Below, piece after piece: positions 33,529 through 41,013 of a DNA stretch of 41,013 bases; positions within the stretch are counted from its first letter, which is position 1; each line of letters opens with the position of its first letter. Source of the DNA: Planctomycetota bacterium (GTDB lineage: Bacteria > Planctomycetota > Phycisphaerae > WQYP01); contig JAKBCC010000022.1 of NCBI GenBank assembly GCA_021808105.1, positions 1-41,013 of the forward strand, given 5' to 3'. The notes under the pieces are model-generated. The model did no database searches and had not been told where the DNA came from. It saw only the letters and a program-made list of their open reading frames with translations. The position numbers and the translations under genes are program-made.

Positions 33529-35073
33529 ATGATGCAAGAAACGTTAGAATTTGTGCCCATTACGCTTTATTTCGTATGCTTGGTCGTCTTGACCATTTAC
33601 GGTATGCATCGCTATTGGGAAGTGTTCCTGTATTACCGGAATTCCAGAAAAATTCCGGCCAAGCCGGTTGAATTTACTGCGCTGCCGCGCGTTACGGTGC
33701 AACTGCCCCTGTTCAATGAGCGCTATGTCGCTCAACGAGTAATTTCCGCCGTCTGTGCTCTCGATTACCCTCGCGAACTGCTGCAAATTCAGGTCCTTGA
33801 TGATTCCACAGATTGTTCCGCCGGGATGGCTCGTCTGGCCTGCGAGCAATTCAGGCAGCAAGGCTTTGATATTCAGTATATTCACCGGACCAGTCGTATG
33901 GGATTCAAGGCCGGAGCGCTGGAAAACGGCATGGCCTCTTCTACCGGTGAATTTATAGCCATTTTTGATGCGGATTTCGTGCCCCGCCGGGAAATGCTGC
34001 GGGCCGTTATCCATGAATTTACCGATCCGCACATTGGCTGTGTGCAAACCCGCTGGGAACATCTCAATAGAACCCAGTCGCTGCTGACGCGATCGCAGGC
34101 TATTTTCCTTGACGGTCATTTTGTTATTGAGCATACGGCGCGCAGCCGCAGCGGCAGATTTATCAATTTTAACGGTACCGGCGGCGTATGGCGGAAGACC
34201 GCAATTGTGGACGCCGGCGGCTGGCAGCATGATACGTTGACCGAGGACATGGACTTATCTTACCGCGCCCAGTTGCACGGCTGGCGGATTAAATATCTTG
34301 GCGATGTAACATCACCGGCGGAGTTGCCGCCCGAAATTACAGCGTTTAAGCAACAGCAGCATCGCTGGACTAAAGGCAGTGTCCAAACGTCGTTGAAACT
34401 GCTGCCAACGGTCTTGCGCTCATCACAGCCGTGGCCTGTAAAAATTGAGGCGTTTTTTCATCTTACTTCCGGTGTGGTCTATCCGTTGGCAGTCCTCGTT
34501 GCGATTCTATTTTTTCCCGCTTTTTGTTTTGCTGGTGCCGGTGTGCTTTCTGCATCCTATCCCATTCTCTGGTTGGTTATGTCGGTGCTTTTTACACTCC
34601 TGACGTTTTCCGCCGGCACGTTTTATGTGGTGGCGCAGCGGGAAATCAAAGAGAATTATTTTGCCGGTATTCTGCTGGTGCCCTTTTTAATGGCCATTGG
34701 AATGGGAATAAGTCTGGCCAACGCTATCGCGGTTATTGAGGGCTTGACGGGGCATCAGAGCGAATTTGTACGCACCCCAAAATATGGTGTAGGAACCCAT
34801 GAATCACCGGATCAATGGAAACGCCGTGCCGGAGCATTTTCCCATAAGGCGCAGTGGATTCCATTTGCGGAAGTGGCCATTGGACTTTATTTGCTGGCCT
34901 GCATTGTCATTGCGCTCTGGTTTGACCGGGCTGCCTCCTGCGTGCCATATATGCTTATTTTCATGTTTGGCTACCTCTATGTCGGAAGTTTATCCCTGCA
35001 CCGCCTTTGGCAGTCGCGGCGTGACATAAAAGCCGATACTTTTGAGATCCTATCCCCGTCGGCAGTCGTATAA
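33529..35073 (+). CDS. Membrane glycosyltransferase family 2 (cellulose-synthase-like)
   Basis: A processive-type GT2 of 514 residues. One N-terminal span (about 10-33) precedes the catalytic domain. The domain has VLDDSTD (89-95), the DxD in IFDADF (145-150), TEDMD (238-242) with the catalytic base, and QQQHRW (275-280), the QxxRW motif. Three to four C-terminal spans follow (about 300-470). This layout fits beta-glucan or glucomannan-type synthases (CslA/BcsA-like). No PilZ domain and no BcsB partner are seen. The stop just upstream in frame excludes earlier starts; AAGGA abuts ATG 33529, so ATG 33532 is also possible. The 155-bp gap before it holds no clear promoter. Confidence 0.9.
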   Translation: MMQETLEFVPITLYFVCLVVLTIYGMHRYWEVFLYYRNSRKIPAKPVEFTALPRVTVQLPLFNERYVAQRVISAVCALDYPRELLQIQVLDDSTDCSAGMARLACEQFRQQGFDIQYIHRTSRMGFKAGALENGMASSTGEFIAIFDADFVPRREMLRAVIHEFTDPHIGCVQTRWEHLNRTQSLLTRSQAIFLDGHFVIEHTARSRSGRFINFNGTGGVWRKTAIVDAGGWQHDTLTEDMDLSYRAQLHGWRIKYLGDVTSPAELPPEITAFKQQQHRWTKGSVQTSLKLLPTVLRSSQPWPVKIEAFFHLTSGVVYPLAVLVAILFFPAFCFAGAGVLSASYPILWLVMSVLFTLLTFSAGTFYVVAQREIKENYFAGILLVPFLMAIGMGISLANAIAVIEGLTGHQSEFVRTPKYGVGTHESPDQWKRRAGAFSHKAQWIPFAEVAIGLYLLACIVIALWFDRAASCVPYMLIFMFGYLYVGSLSLHRLWQSRRDIKADTFEILSPSAVV

Positions 35074-35124
35074 CGTGTGCGTGAACTGTTTATAGAGAAT
35101 TCTTGGTAATTATGGAGTCATGTG

Positions 35125-35691
35125 ATGAACCCCACAGTTAGAATCGGTGTCGCTTCTTTTATTCTTGGTGCAGTGCTTACGACCACGCTGCTGGTGTTTC
35201 ACCCGATGCGACCGCTCGTAGCTCAGACTGCGCCTGCGCCGGCAGCGGCTTCCATGAAGCCCGTTTACATTCACATGGATGGCGCCAATGCGTTTGTGGA
35301 ATCCATCGTGGCTGTTGCGCCGGGGGAGCCGGTGATTTTTATTAATGAAGATACCGGAGCGCACATGGTCAACGGCTACAACCCGACCACGGGCCAGCCG
35401 AATGCCGCCATTAATTCAGGAATGCTCATGGGAACCACAGGGGCCAAGGCCGGTGTGCATAGCTATAAGCTGGTGCTGACCAAACCCGGCATTTATCCGT
35501 ATTACTGCCCGGTTCACGCCATACTTTCCAAGATTTATCATCACAGCGTTCAGCCGGCCCACCGACCGGGCGTACACGGTTTTCCCGGTGCCATGGCCGG
35601 CGTGATTATTGTCACCACCGATCCCGCCCTGATCGCCCAGAATCCGCCAAGCAGCAAAAAGAAAATTCTTTCTGATTATTTCGGCGGTTGA
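35125..35691 (+). CDS. Cupredoxin-like (plastocyanin-type) exported protein
   Basis: A protein of 188 residues with an N-terminal signal or anchor (about 5-33, VASFILGAVLTTTLLVF). The mature part has a blue-copper fold: VYIHMDGANAF, VAPGEPVIFINED, His80 in GAHMV, and the copper loop YPYYCPVHAI with Cys128 and His131. The axial Met expected four to five residues after that His is absent (AILSK), so either another ligand is used or the site is altered. A Pro/His-rich insertion (HHSVQPAHRPGVHG) follows. GGAG lies 7 nt before ATG 35125; GTG 35122 is rejected on spacing. It may act as a periplasmic electron carrier. Its TGA stop lies about 40 bp before the next gene. Confidence 0.82.
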   Translation: MNPTVRIGVASFILGAVLTTTLLVFHPMRPLVAQTAPAPAAASMKPVYIHMDGANAFVESIVAVAPGEPVIFINEDTGAHMVNGYNPTTGQPNAAINSGMLMGTTGAKAGVHSYKLVLTKPGIYPYYCPVHAILSKIYHHSVQPAHRPGVHGFPGAMAGVIIVTTDPALIAQNPPSSKKKILSDYFGG

Positions 35692-35732
35692 TGGAATGGC
35701 TCCCGCGGGGGACCCAAGCAGGAGTCCATGCG

Positions 35733-36503
35733 ATGACAACACCGTCCCGTATTGCCGCCCAGATGTTTACGCTGCGCGAGTTTTGTAAAACACCGACGGA
35801 TATCGCGGCAACCATGGCACGCGTCAGAAAAATCGGCTATCAGGCGATTCAAGCTTCCGGAATGGGGCCTATTGAGACGCAGGAATTGGCCAAAATTCTC
35901 TCCGGCGAAGGCCTGACGTGCTGCGCAACACATGTTTCACTGGATCGCCTGATGCAGGAACCGGAAAAAGTCGCCGAGGAACACCACATCCTGGCTTGCC
36001 GGTACACCGCCATACCCATCGCCCCGGTTCCTTACAGAAAATCTGCCGCAGGCTATGCCCAATGCGCGGCACTGGCCACGCAGGCTGCGCGGACTCTTCA
36101 ACCGCTGGGCCTGCATGTTTCCTACCATAATCATTCGTTTGAGTTCCAGCGTTTTGGAAAAAAAAACGGACTGGAAATATTTTTTGATCATGCGGACGCG
36201 AAGCTGGTAGGTGCTGAGTTAGATACGTATTGGGTTCAACACGGCGGCGGTGATCCTGCCGCCTGGATAGAAGTTCTCTCATCGCGTCAGCCTCTGCTGC
36301 ATCTCAAAGATCTGGTCATTTGTGAGGATCGACAAATCATGGCAGAAGTGGGGGAGGGTAATCTAAACTGGCCCGCTATTTTGGCTGCCGCCGCCAAAGT
36401 CGGAGTTCAATGGTACATTATTGAGCAGGACGTTTGCCAACGTGATCCGTTTGAAAGCCTGAAGATCAGCTTGGAAAATCTCCGCGCGATGGGCATTTCA
36501 TAG
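35733..36503 (+). CDS. Sugar phosphate isomerase/epimerase (xylose isomerase-like TIM barrel)
   Basis: A protein of 256 residues of the AP-endonuclease-2/IolE-like family. RIAAQMFTLREF, GYQAIQASGMG, THVSLDRL, VSYHNHSFEF, ELDTYWVQHGG, LLHLKD and EVGEGNLNW carry the Glu/Asp/His metal ligands typical of this group. ATG 35733 follows AGGAG at 8 nt and matches the family start, so an earlier ATG overlapping the cupredoxin stop is not used. No signal peptide. The substrate is unknown; relatives act on keto-inositols, hydroxypyruvate or sugars. It is the last gene of the co-directional run and is convergent with the LolA-like gene 20 bp away. Confidence 0.87.
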   Translation: MTTPSRIAAQMFTLREFCKTPTDIAATMARVRKIGYQAIQASGMGPIETQELAKILSGEGLTCCATHVSLDRLMQEPEKVAEEHHILACRYTAIPIAPVPYRKSAAGYAQCAALATQAARTLQPLGLHVSYHNHSFEFQRFGKKNGLEIFFDHADAKLVGAELDTYWVQHGGGDPAAWIEVLSSRQPLLHLKDLVICEDRQIMAEVGEGNLNWPAILAAAAKVGVQWYIIEQDVCQRDPFESLKISLENLRAMGIS

Positions 36504-36522
36504 CCGCAATACCCCTGGAAAC

Positions 36523-37365
36523 CTACGGGCCACGGTAATGTTTCACCACAACCGTCCATCCGCTTCCCGGTGGTGATAAATGAAAATCATGCCGCATGGG
36601 TTTATTCAGGACAACCTTGCTTAGCAGGGCGGTCGTGGGAGTTCCGTCGGGATCCGTGCGGATTATTTTAATCGGAAGCCATAGTCGCGTATTGATCCAG
36701 AAATCCACTTCTACAAAAGTAAACGCCGATTTATCACGTGGAATAAGTTTTAAGCCAACCGTATGCGGGGGCATTTTTTTATTTTTGAGCAATTGGACGT
36801 GAAATTCTCTTTCCACATCCGCGGGCTTTTGCCCAATGGGAATTGGCAGCGGCCCCTGGCCAAGGCGCAATGGATTGAATTTTTTTCCCGGTGGCGCGAT
36901 CTCAATTTTCCGGAATATTTTGGCGCTTTCGTTGCGGTCGATAAGCCAGTGACCATCAAAAACAATATCATGATCCGCATGGCGTTTGGCAATGGCTCCA
37001 TCAACCACCAGCATATTAAAACGGATATCAAATCGGGTGGTTGAGTTTTTCTGCTGATACCAGATATGGCCGATATTCATATCCTTTTCATCGGTTCGCA
37101 GATGATGCACCTGCACTACCAGATGGGCCTGAAAATTGCGCAGCGTTTTACCGCGGCTCTGCAAAGCATTGAGAATCATAAGGATCTTCGCGTGCTGCAG
37201 TTTTGCTTGGGCCATTGCGACAGGGGCCGAGCTACCAGCAGATTGTTGCCGGGCCGCCGCGTGCAGGCCACGGCCAGCCCCTGCCAGCAAGACAACGGCT
37301 AAGAGCAGCATATTTGTCATGACGCGCAGTAGGGCGTTCTGATAATTCATGCGTAAATGGTTCAT
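36523..37365 (-). CDS. LolA-like exported protein of unknown role
   Basis: A protein of 280 residues. A hydrophobic segment (about 16-32, MTNMLLLAVVLLAGAG) ending near GLHA is a signal peptide. The rest is predominantly beta strands with the pattern of the LolA/LppX clam fold: IWYQQKNSTTRFDIRF, IVFDGHWLIDRNES, FVEVDFWINTRLWLPIKI, ending in SGWTVVVKHYRG. Similar proteins are common in planctomycetes as outer-membrane lipoprotein-sorting-like proteins. Lipoprotein carrying is an inference from fold only. AAAAGG lies 10 nt before the ATG, and that ATG overlaps the stop of a 34-codon ORF, so the two are coupled. Confidence 0.7.
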   Translation of the reverse strand: MNHLRMNYQNALLRVMTNMLLLAVVLLAGAGRGLHAAARQQSAGSSAPVAMAQAKLQHAKILMILNALQSRGKTLRNFQAHLVVQVHHLRTDEKDMNIGHIWYQQKNSTTRFDIRFNMLVVDGAIAKRHADHDIVFDGHWLIDRNESAKIFRKIEIAPPGKKFNPLRLGQGPLPIPIGQKPADVEREFHVQLLKNKKMPPHTVGLKLIPRDKSAFTFVEVDFWINTRLWLPIKIIRTDPDGTPTTALLSKVVLNKPMRHDFHLSPPGSGWTVVVKHYRGP

Positions 37366-37466
37366 CGTTTTGCTGCCTTTTCCAAGGTTGGGGCATTTAC
37401 AAAGTCATCGGGGGCATCCAGCAGAACTTCGACGTCGTCTAAACAGGCAATCAGGCCATATTTCAT
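37362..37466 (-). CDS. 34-residue ORF coupled to the LolA-like gene
   Basis: It reads MKYGLIACLDDVEVLLDAPD, then 14 further residues ending LEKAAKR and a TGA that overlaps the next ATG by 4 nt. GGAG lies 11 nt upstream of its ATG, and a perfect TATAAT (37500-37505, minus strand) lies about 33 bp upstream, without a good -35. Acidic with a basic end, no membrane span, no known family. It might be a leader peptide controlling the downstream gene through coupling, or a small protein. Existence is supported by signals and overlap only. Confidence 0.4.
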   Translation of the reverse strand: MKYGLIACLDDVEVLLDAPDDFVNAPTLEKAAKR

Positions 37467-37558
37467 CAACGGCCGTGCTCCGCGTTAACGTCCTGCCAGA
37501 TTATAACGGAGGCACTATATCCTTGCCGCTTTATGCGTCAGAGTCATGGCCCGGTGTC

Positions 37559-37620
37559 ACATATTCCTGCTAGTCATTTGACATATTCCTATATCCGGCG
37601 CTACTCGGACAGGCTCTCAG
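37559..37620 (+). repeat. 10-bp direct repeat plus tail copy of the intergenic repeat
   Basis: ACATATTCCT occurs at 37559-37568 and 37581-37590, 22 bp apart (two helical turns). TCCGGCGCTACTCGG followed by ACAGGCTCTCAG at 37594-37620 matches the 3' end of the intergenic repeat. Both lie 80-140 bp before icd and may be control sites. TTGACA at 37578-37583 looks like a -35 box, but no convincing -10 follows at the right distance. Confidence 0.45.
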
Positions 37621-37701
37621 ACTTGTTAAGACCGGCGTTGTGTTTTAAGCTACGGCTTAGAAGTATGACTGATCCACGATTTTTGGAAGGTTTTTCTAAT
37701 C

Positions 37702-38988
37702 ATGAGCAACAGTGAATTTACCAGTATTCAGGTTCCCGCGCACGGCCAACCCATTACCATGGGTTCCGACAAGAAACTCCATGTTCCGGACCATCCGATT
37801 TTGCCCTTTATTGAAGGCGACGGTACCGGTGCAGACATCTGGCGGGCGTCGGTGCGGGTGTTTGATGCGGCGGTTGAAAAATCCTACAAGGGAAAACGCA
37901 AAATTGCCTGGATGGAAGTATATGCCGGCGAAAAATCGTTCCTGAAATTCAAAACCGGAGAACCGGTTGGCGACGCCAAAGCCTGGCTGCCGGATGATAC
38001 CGTCAACGCCTTTCGCAAATTTCTGGTTGGCATTAAAGGGCCTTTGACCACGCCGGTGGGGGGCGGGATACGGTCTCTAAATGTCGCGTTGCGGCAACAG
38101 TTGGACTTATACGTATGCGTACGACCCGTGCGGTATTTTACCGGTGTGCCCAGTCCGGTGAAGCGGCCTGACGCGGTCAATATGATTATTTACCGCGAAA
38201 ATACGGAAGATATTTATGCCGGGATCGAATGGGCCGCCGGTTCGCTGGAAGCGCAGAAGGTTTTGAAATTCATGGAAACTGAATTTCCCCAGGCGTTTAA
38301 GAAAGTCCGTTTCCCGGCCACTTCCGGCGTGGGCCTCAAGCCCGTCAGCAAAGATGGTTCGCAGCGGTTGATCGGGGCGGCGATAGATTACGCCATTGCC
38401 CACAAGCGTAAAAGCGTCACGCTGGTTCATAAGGGCAACATTATGAAGTACACGGAAGGGGCCTTCCGTGACTGGGGATACCAACTGGCTAAGGAAAAAT
38501 ATGGCGCTGTTGAAATTGATGGCGGCCCCTGGTGCAAGCTGCCCAACGGCATTGTTATTAAAGACTCCATTGCGGATATTACGCTCCAGCAGGTGCTCAC
38601 GCGGCCCGAAGAGTTTGATGTTATTGCTACGCTGAATTTGAATGGCGATTATTTAAGTGACGCGCTGGCGGCGCAGGTGGGTGGTATCGGTATTGCGCCG
38701 GGCGGGAATATTAATTATCATTCCGGCCATGCCGTGTTTGAAGCCACGCACGGCACCGCTCCTAAATATGCTAACCAGGATAAGGTGAATCCCGGCAGCG
38801 TGATACTATCCGGTGTGATGATGCTGGAGCACCTTGGCTGGCAGGAAGCCGCGGATTCCATTGTCAAGAGCCTTGAACGTACCATCGGCGATAAGGTGGT
38901 AACCTATGACTTTGCCCGACTAATGACCGGTGCCAAAGAAGTAAAATGCAGTGAGTTTGCCGATGCGCTGATTCACAATCTGGTCTGA
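37702..38988 (+). CDS. icd: Isocitrate dehydrogenase (NADP-dependent)
   Basis: A TCA-cycle enzyme making 2-oxoglutarate. The 428 residues match the E. coli-type dimer. [12 protein letters not shown] opens the nucleotide fold. [13 protein letters not shown] includes the substrate-site Ser that E. coli IDH phosphorylates. [27 protein letters not shown] and NLNGDYLSD are active-site stretches. [17 protein letters not shown] carries the Lys-Tyr pair that selects NADP. GGAAGG precedes the ATG. It has its own upstream region with direct repeats and a repeat tail. It supplies 2-oxoglutarate and NADPH for the glutamine synthetase/glutamate pathway. Confidence 0.96.
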   Translation: MSNSEFTSIQVPAHGQPITMGSDKKLHVPDHPILPFIEGDGTGADIWRASVRVFDAAVEKSYKGKRKIAWMEVYAGEKSFLKFKTGEPVGDAKAWLPDDTVNAFRKFLVGIKGPLTTPVGGGIRSLNVALRQQLDLYVCVRPVRYFTGVPSPVKRPDAVNMIIYRENTEDIYAGIEWAAGSLEAQKVLKFMETEFPQAFKKVRFPATSGVGLKPVSKDGSQRLIGAAIDYAIAHKRKSVTLVHKGNIMKYTEGAFRDWGYQLAKEKYGAVEIDGGPWCKLPNGIVIKDSIADITLQQVLTRPEEFDVIATLNLNGDYLSDALAAQVGGIGIAPGGNINYHSGHAVFEATHGTAPKYANQDKVNPGSVILSGVMMLEHLGWQEAADSIVKSLERTIGDKVVTYDFARLMTGAKEVKCSEFADALIHNLV

Positions 38989-39234
38989 TGCCTGAAAGCA
39001 GCCTATAATAACGGCGTTTGGCTGGTTAGCTAGCAGCACCTACAGCACGACCTTTTGATTCGTGGCAGGAAAAATCGCTTGCAGCTATCGTGTGCCGGCT
39101 ATAAGGTATATAGTTCAACCATGGGCTTAATGACATAAGTTCCAGAAGTTGATGGCGGATTCTTAACTGGTGAAAATCAGTTGGAACAGGCGAATGTAAC
39201 CATACGTGCCCGCGTTGCGGCAAAAGGATTGAAT

Positions 39235-39636
39235 ATGAGTGAACAATTTAAGGATAAAACGGTTCTGGTTGTTGATGATGATGCGGATGTACTGGCCACC
39301 ATCACGGCCGCACTATCCACCACGGGGGCTAAAGTTATTTCCGCCGGCGACGGCAACACCGCTGTGGAAATGGCGGAAAAAGATCAACCGGATCTTATTG
39401 TGCTGGACATGATGTTGCCCAAACGCAGCGGCTTTCTGGTGGTAGAACGCATTAAAGCCCGTAAGCCCAAGGGCAGCAAACCCTTTGTTATCATGATCAC
39501 CGGCAACATGGGCACACGCCATAAAACTTATGCCGAAACCCTGGGCGTTGATGATTACATCAACAAACCATTCCGCATTGATCGGCTCATTACATCCATG
39601 GATAAATTACTTAACCCGGCCCCGGTAGCAGAGTAA
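39235..39636 (+). CDS. Single-domain response regulator (CheY-like)
   Basis: A protein of 133 residues consisting only of a receiver. VLVVDDDADVL holds the acidic pocket, Asp58 in IVLDMMLPKRSG is the phosphoacceptor, MITGN carries the switch Thr, and the conserved Lys is in YINKPF. No output domain, so it works by protein contact or phosphotransfer. An in-frame ATG exists at 39181, but ATG 39235 follows AAAAGGA and starts a normal receiver. No kinase is adjacent. The gap 38989-39234 shows no gene and no clear promoter. Confidence 0.92.
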   Translation: MSEQFKDKTVLVVDDDADVLATITAALSTTGAKVISAGDGNTAVEMAEKDQPDLIVLDMMLPKRSGFLVVERIKARKPKGSKPFVIMITGNMGTRHKTYAETLGVDDYINKPFRIDRLITSMDKLLNPAPVAE

Positions 39637-39672
39637 TCACGCTGCCCGGACGTCCGCAACTGGATAAGACCC

Positions 39673-40491
39673 ATGCCGGAGCTTCCCGAAGTTCAGGAAG
39701 TGCGTCGCACGCTTGAGCCATTTATGCTCAACGTCAAAATTGTTGATGTAAAAATCAGCCGGAAAAGCTATATCCGCTCCGGGGCCGCATCGCTTGGTAA
39801 TCTCATTGGCCGCCACGTCCACCAAACCGTTCGGCATGGGAAAAAACTTTTCTGCATTTTTGACGACGGTCAGGTCCTGCTGATTCATCTGGGGATGAGC
39901 GGTCGCATTGACTGCTGCGATCCCGAAACGCCGCTTGCGCCGCACACGCATTTCTCCATGCTGTTGGCTTCGGGCATGGAATTTCGCATGCAGGACCCGC
40001 GCCGCTTCGGCGGCCTGTGGTATTATCCCGACTGGGCGGATGCGGAAAAAGCGGAAATTACCGGAAAAATGGGCGTCGATGCCCTGGAGCTTACCGCATC
40101 GCATCTTGCCCCCTGGCGTACCATGCACAGTCGCTTAAAAGCCCATCTGTTATCCCAGCGGACGGTCGCGGGGCTGGGAAATATATATGTTGATGAGTCC
40201 CTGTGGCTGGCGCAGCTCCATCCGCTGCAGGTGCTATGCAACATCAGACCCCGCCATCACGCGGTGCTTGCGGATGCCATCCATGCCGTATTAAACAAAT
40301 CCATCAGCATGGGGGGCACAACCTTGCGTGATTATCGCAACGTCGCCCAACAGCGTGGCCGCTTTGCCCGGAGCTTGTGCGTCTATGGCCGCGGGGGGCT
40401 GCCGTGCCTGCGCTGCGGAGTCAAACTGACCTCCAAAGTCATCGGCGGCCGCACCACGGTCTACTGCGTGCGATGTCAGAAAAGAATCTGA
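39673..40491 (+). CDS. mutM: Formamidopyrimidine-DNA glycosylase
   Basis: It removes 8-oxoguanine and other oxidised purines and nicks the strand. The protein has 272 residues. It starts MPELPEVQ, with the catalytic Pro and Glu after Met removal; the family usually has PEVE, so the eighth residue is Gln here. The conserved Lys is in RHGKKLF. AGLGNIYVDESLW is the helix-two-turn-helix, and the C-terminal zinc finger is CLRCGVKLTSKVIGGRTTVYCVRC with the DNA-binding Arg in GGRTT. It starts 36 bp after the receiver gene and may be co-transcribed. With nfo, it is the second base-excision-repair gene in the window. Confidence 0.96.
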   Translation: MPELPEVQEVRRTLEPFMLNVKIVDVKISRKSYIRSGAASLGNLIGRHVHQTVRHGKKLFCIFDDGQVLLIHLGMSGRIDCCDPETPLAPHTHFSMLLASGMEFRMQDPRRFGGLWYYPDWADAEKAEITGKMGVDALELTASHLAPWRTMHSRLKAHLLSQRTVAGLGNIYVDESLWLAQLHPLQVLCNIRPRHHAVLADAIHAVLNKSISMGGTTLRDYRNVAQQRGRFARSLCVYGRGGLPCLRCGVKLTSKVIGGRTTVYCVRCQKRI

Positions 40492-40640
40492 TTATTATGT
40501 TGTCACGTACAATTTCCCGCGGATTCCCCGCTTCTTCCGCGGCACGCCGGACGCGGCAATAAATCCGGGCGACAAGGCAGTGCGGGGCAACTTCACATAG
40601 CCGCCGGCTCTGCCGGTGGTGGAACACACGATAAAAGAAT

Positions 40641-40658
40641 CTCTGGCAGGCTCTTGGC
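40641..40658 (+). repeat. Short tail copy of the intergenic repeat (weak)
   Basis: CTCTGGCAGGCTCTTGGC resembles the repeat end CTCGGGCAGGCTCCTGG. It lies in the 343-bp gap after mutM, which otherwise holds no convincing gene up to the promoter at 40774. Confidence 0.35.
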
Positions 40659-40743
40659 GCGACGGTAAAAAACGCTGTTATATCCGCCCGATTTAGCGTT
40701 ATGTCGGCCGTGCCCGAAAAAATGGCCACGCCCTGAAATTCCG

Positions 40744-40771
40744 GCTGATGGGCAATCGCTGATGGGCAATC
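40744..40771 (+). repeat. 14-bp perfect tandem duplication
   Basis: GCTGATGGGCAATC is repeated exactly (40744-40757, 40758-40771), ending 2 bp before a candidate -35 box. It may be a protein-binding site pair for the promoter of the right-edge gene, or a slippage duplication. Confidence 0.6.
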
Positions 40772-40773
40772 GT

Positions 40774-40801
40774 TTGCAGCCAAATTAGCCCGGCGTATAA
40801 T
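40774..40801 (+). promoter_or_regulatory. Candidate promoter of the right-edge gene
   Basis: TTGCAG (40774-40779), a 16-bp spacer and a perfect TATAAT (40796-40801), about 33 bp before the candidate start codon. Confidence 0.5.
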
Positions 40802-40834
40802 CCACTTTCGCATGAGGTAGAAAGGAACCCTCGC

Positions 40835-41013
40835 TTGGTCGCAACAGACGACATGCTTTTGGAATCCACGCTTCCCGGCCAACGCCGCCAGCGGCGACAT
40901 CGTACCGCAGACATCCTGTCTGCCCAACGCCGGCGCGATATTTCCCTTTCGTGCCCCGCTTCTGTGGTGACACTCACTGATCACGGATCGATGACCACGG
41001 ATCAAAAATCTGC
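40835..41013 (+). CDS. Partial gene of unknown function, runs off the right edge
   Basis: An open frame from TTG 40835 (AAAGGA 8 nt upstream) to the window end, 59 codons so far. ATG 40853 is an in-frame alternative. The first residues are MVATDDMLLESTLPGQ, then an Arg-rich stretch (RRQRRHRTADILSAQRRR). No family recognised. Support comes from the ordered promoter, RBS and open frame. A longer minus-strand frame (40439-41005) covers the same DNA but lacks a good ribosome site and overlaps mutM. Confidence 0.4.
   Translation, partial: MVATDDMLLESTLPGQRRQRRHRTADILSAQRRRDISLSCPASVVTLTDHGSMTTDQKS

Noticed and set aside
40439-41005. 188-codon minus-strand frame at the right edge
   Set aside because: It overlaps the end of mutM, covers a good plus-strand promoter and RBS, and resembles nothing known.

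Overview
This 41 kb window is a bacterial chromosome segment of moderate GC content. It looks like Planctomycetota, possibly Phycisphaerae. That is an inference from the gene set: type III glutamine synthetase, a short 6-phosphogluconate dehydrogenase, a fused AroD-AroE, a NifA-like sigma-54 activator, a cellulose-synthase-like glycosyltransferase, many membrane or periplasmic redox proteins, and AGGAG-type ribosome sites. No phage, transposase or CRISPR array was seen. Most of the window is housekeeping metabolism, with interesting regulatory DNA between the blocks.

Layout. 1-1900: an alpha/beta hydrolase (minus strand) flanked by two copies of a structured intergenic repeat. 1899-11880: a co-directional sugar-phosphate operon (HAD phosphatase, gnd, zwf, tal, pgi, an IolC-C-terminal/DUF2090-type aldolase-like protein, nfo, aroDE). 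It opens with three 13-bp iterons abutting a -35 box, has a possible internal promoter before tal, and ends directly at another repeat copy. 11881-16433: a nitrogen module, glnN (GSIII) behind a near-consensus sigma-54 promoter plus a sigma-70-type promoter, convergent with a GAF-AAA+-Fis activator. 17024-21342: tRNA-Ala(UGC), then a hybrid histidine kinase and an HD-GYP response regulator. 21393-26350 (minus): cysK, then a tightly coupled operon of an AhbD-like radical SAM/SPASM protein, AhbC and a nitronate-monooxygenase-like flavoprotein. 26440-26928: a divergent FMN split-barrel protein. 27089-30100 (minus): a respiratory/envelope cluster (DoxX, cytochrome c, porin, lipoprotein cytochrome c) with a Rex-like palindrome. 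30430-36503: sulfotransferase, a YrdC/TsaC-LMW-phosphatase fusion, RpiB-like isomerase, HIT protein, GT2 synthase, cupredoxin and a sugar isomerase/epimerase. 36523-37466 (minus): a LolA-like protein with a coupled 34-codon ORF. 37702-40491: icd, a single-domain response regulator and mutM. A partial gene starts at the right edge.

How it fits together. The first operon carries the oxidative pentose-phosphate branch and its return to glycolysis, and feeds erythrose-4-phosphate towards the shikimate enzyme it also encodes. GSIII, its likely sigma-54 control and icd (2-oxoglutarate supply) link carbon and nitrogen metabolism. The AhbC/AhbD-type pair next to c-type cytochromes suggests siroheme-derived haem synthesis supplying respiration.

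Most unusual items: a modular structured repeat family with full, half and tail-only copies; a YrdC domain with degenerate motifs fused to a phosphatase whose P-loop has the arginine-phosphatase threonine, followed by an RpiB homologue with both catalytic residues replaced; and the haem-type radical SAM operon ending in a nitronate-monooxygenase-like enzyme.
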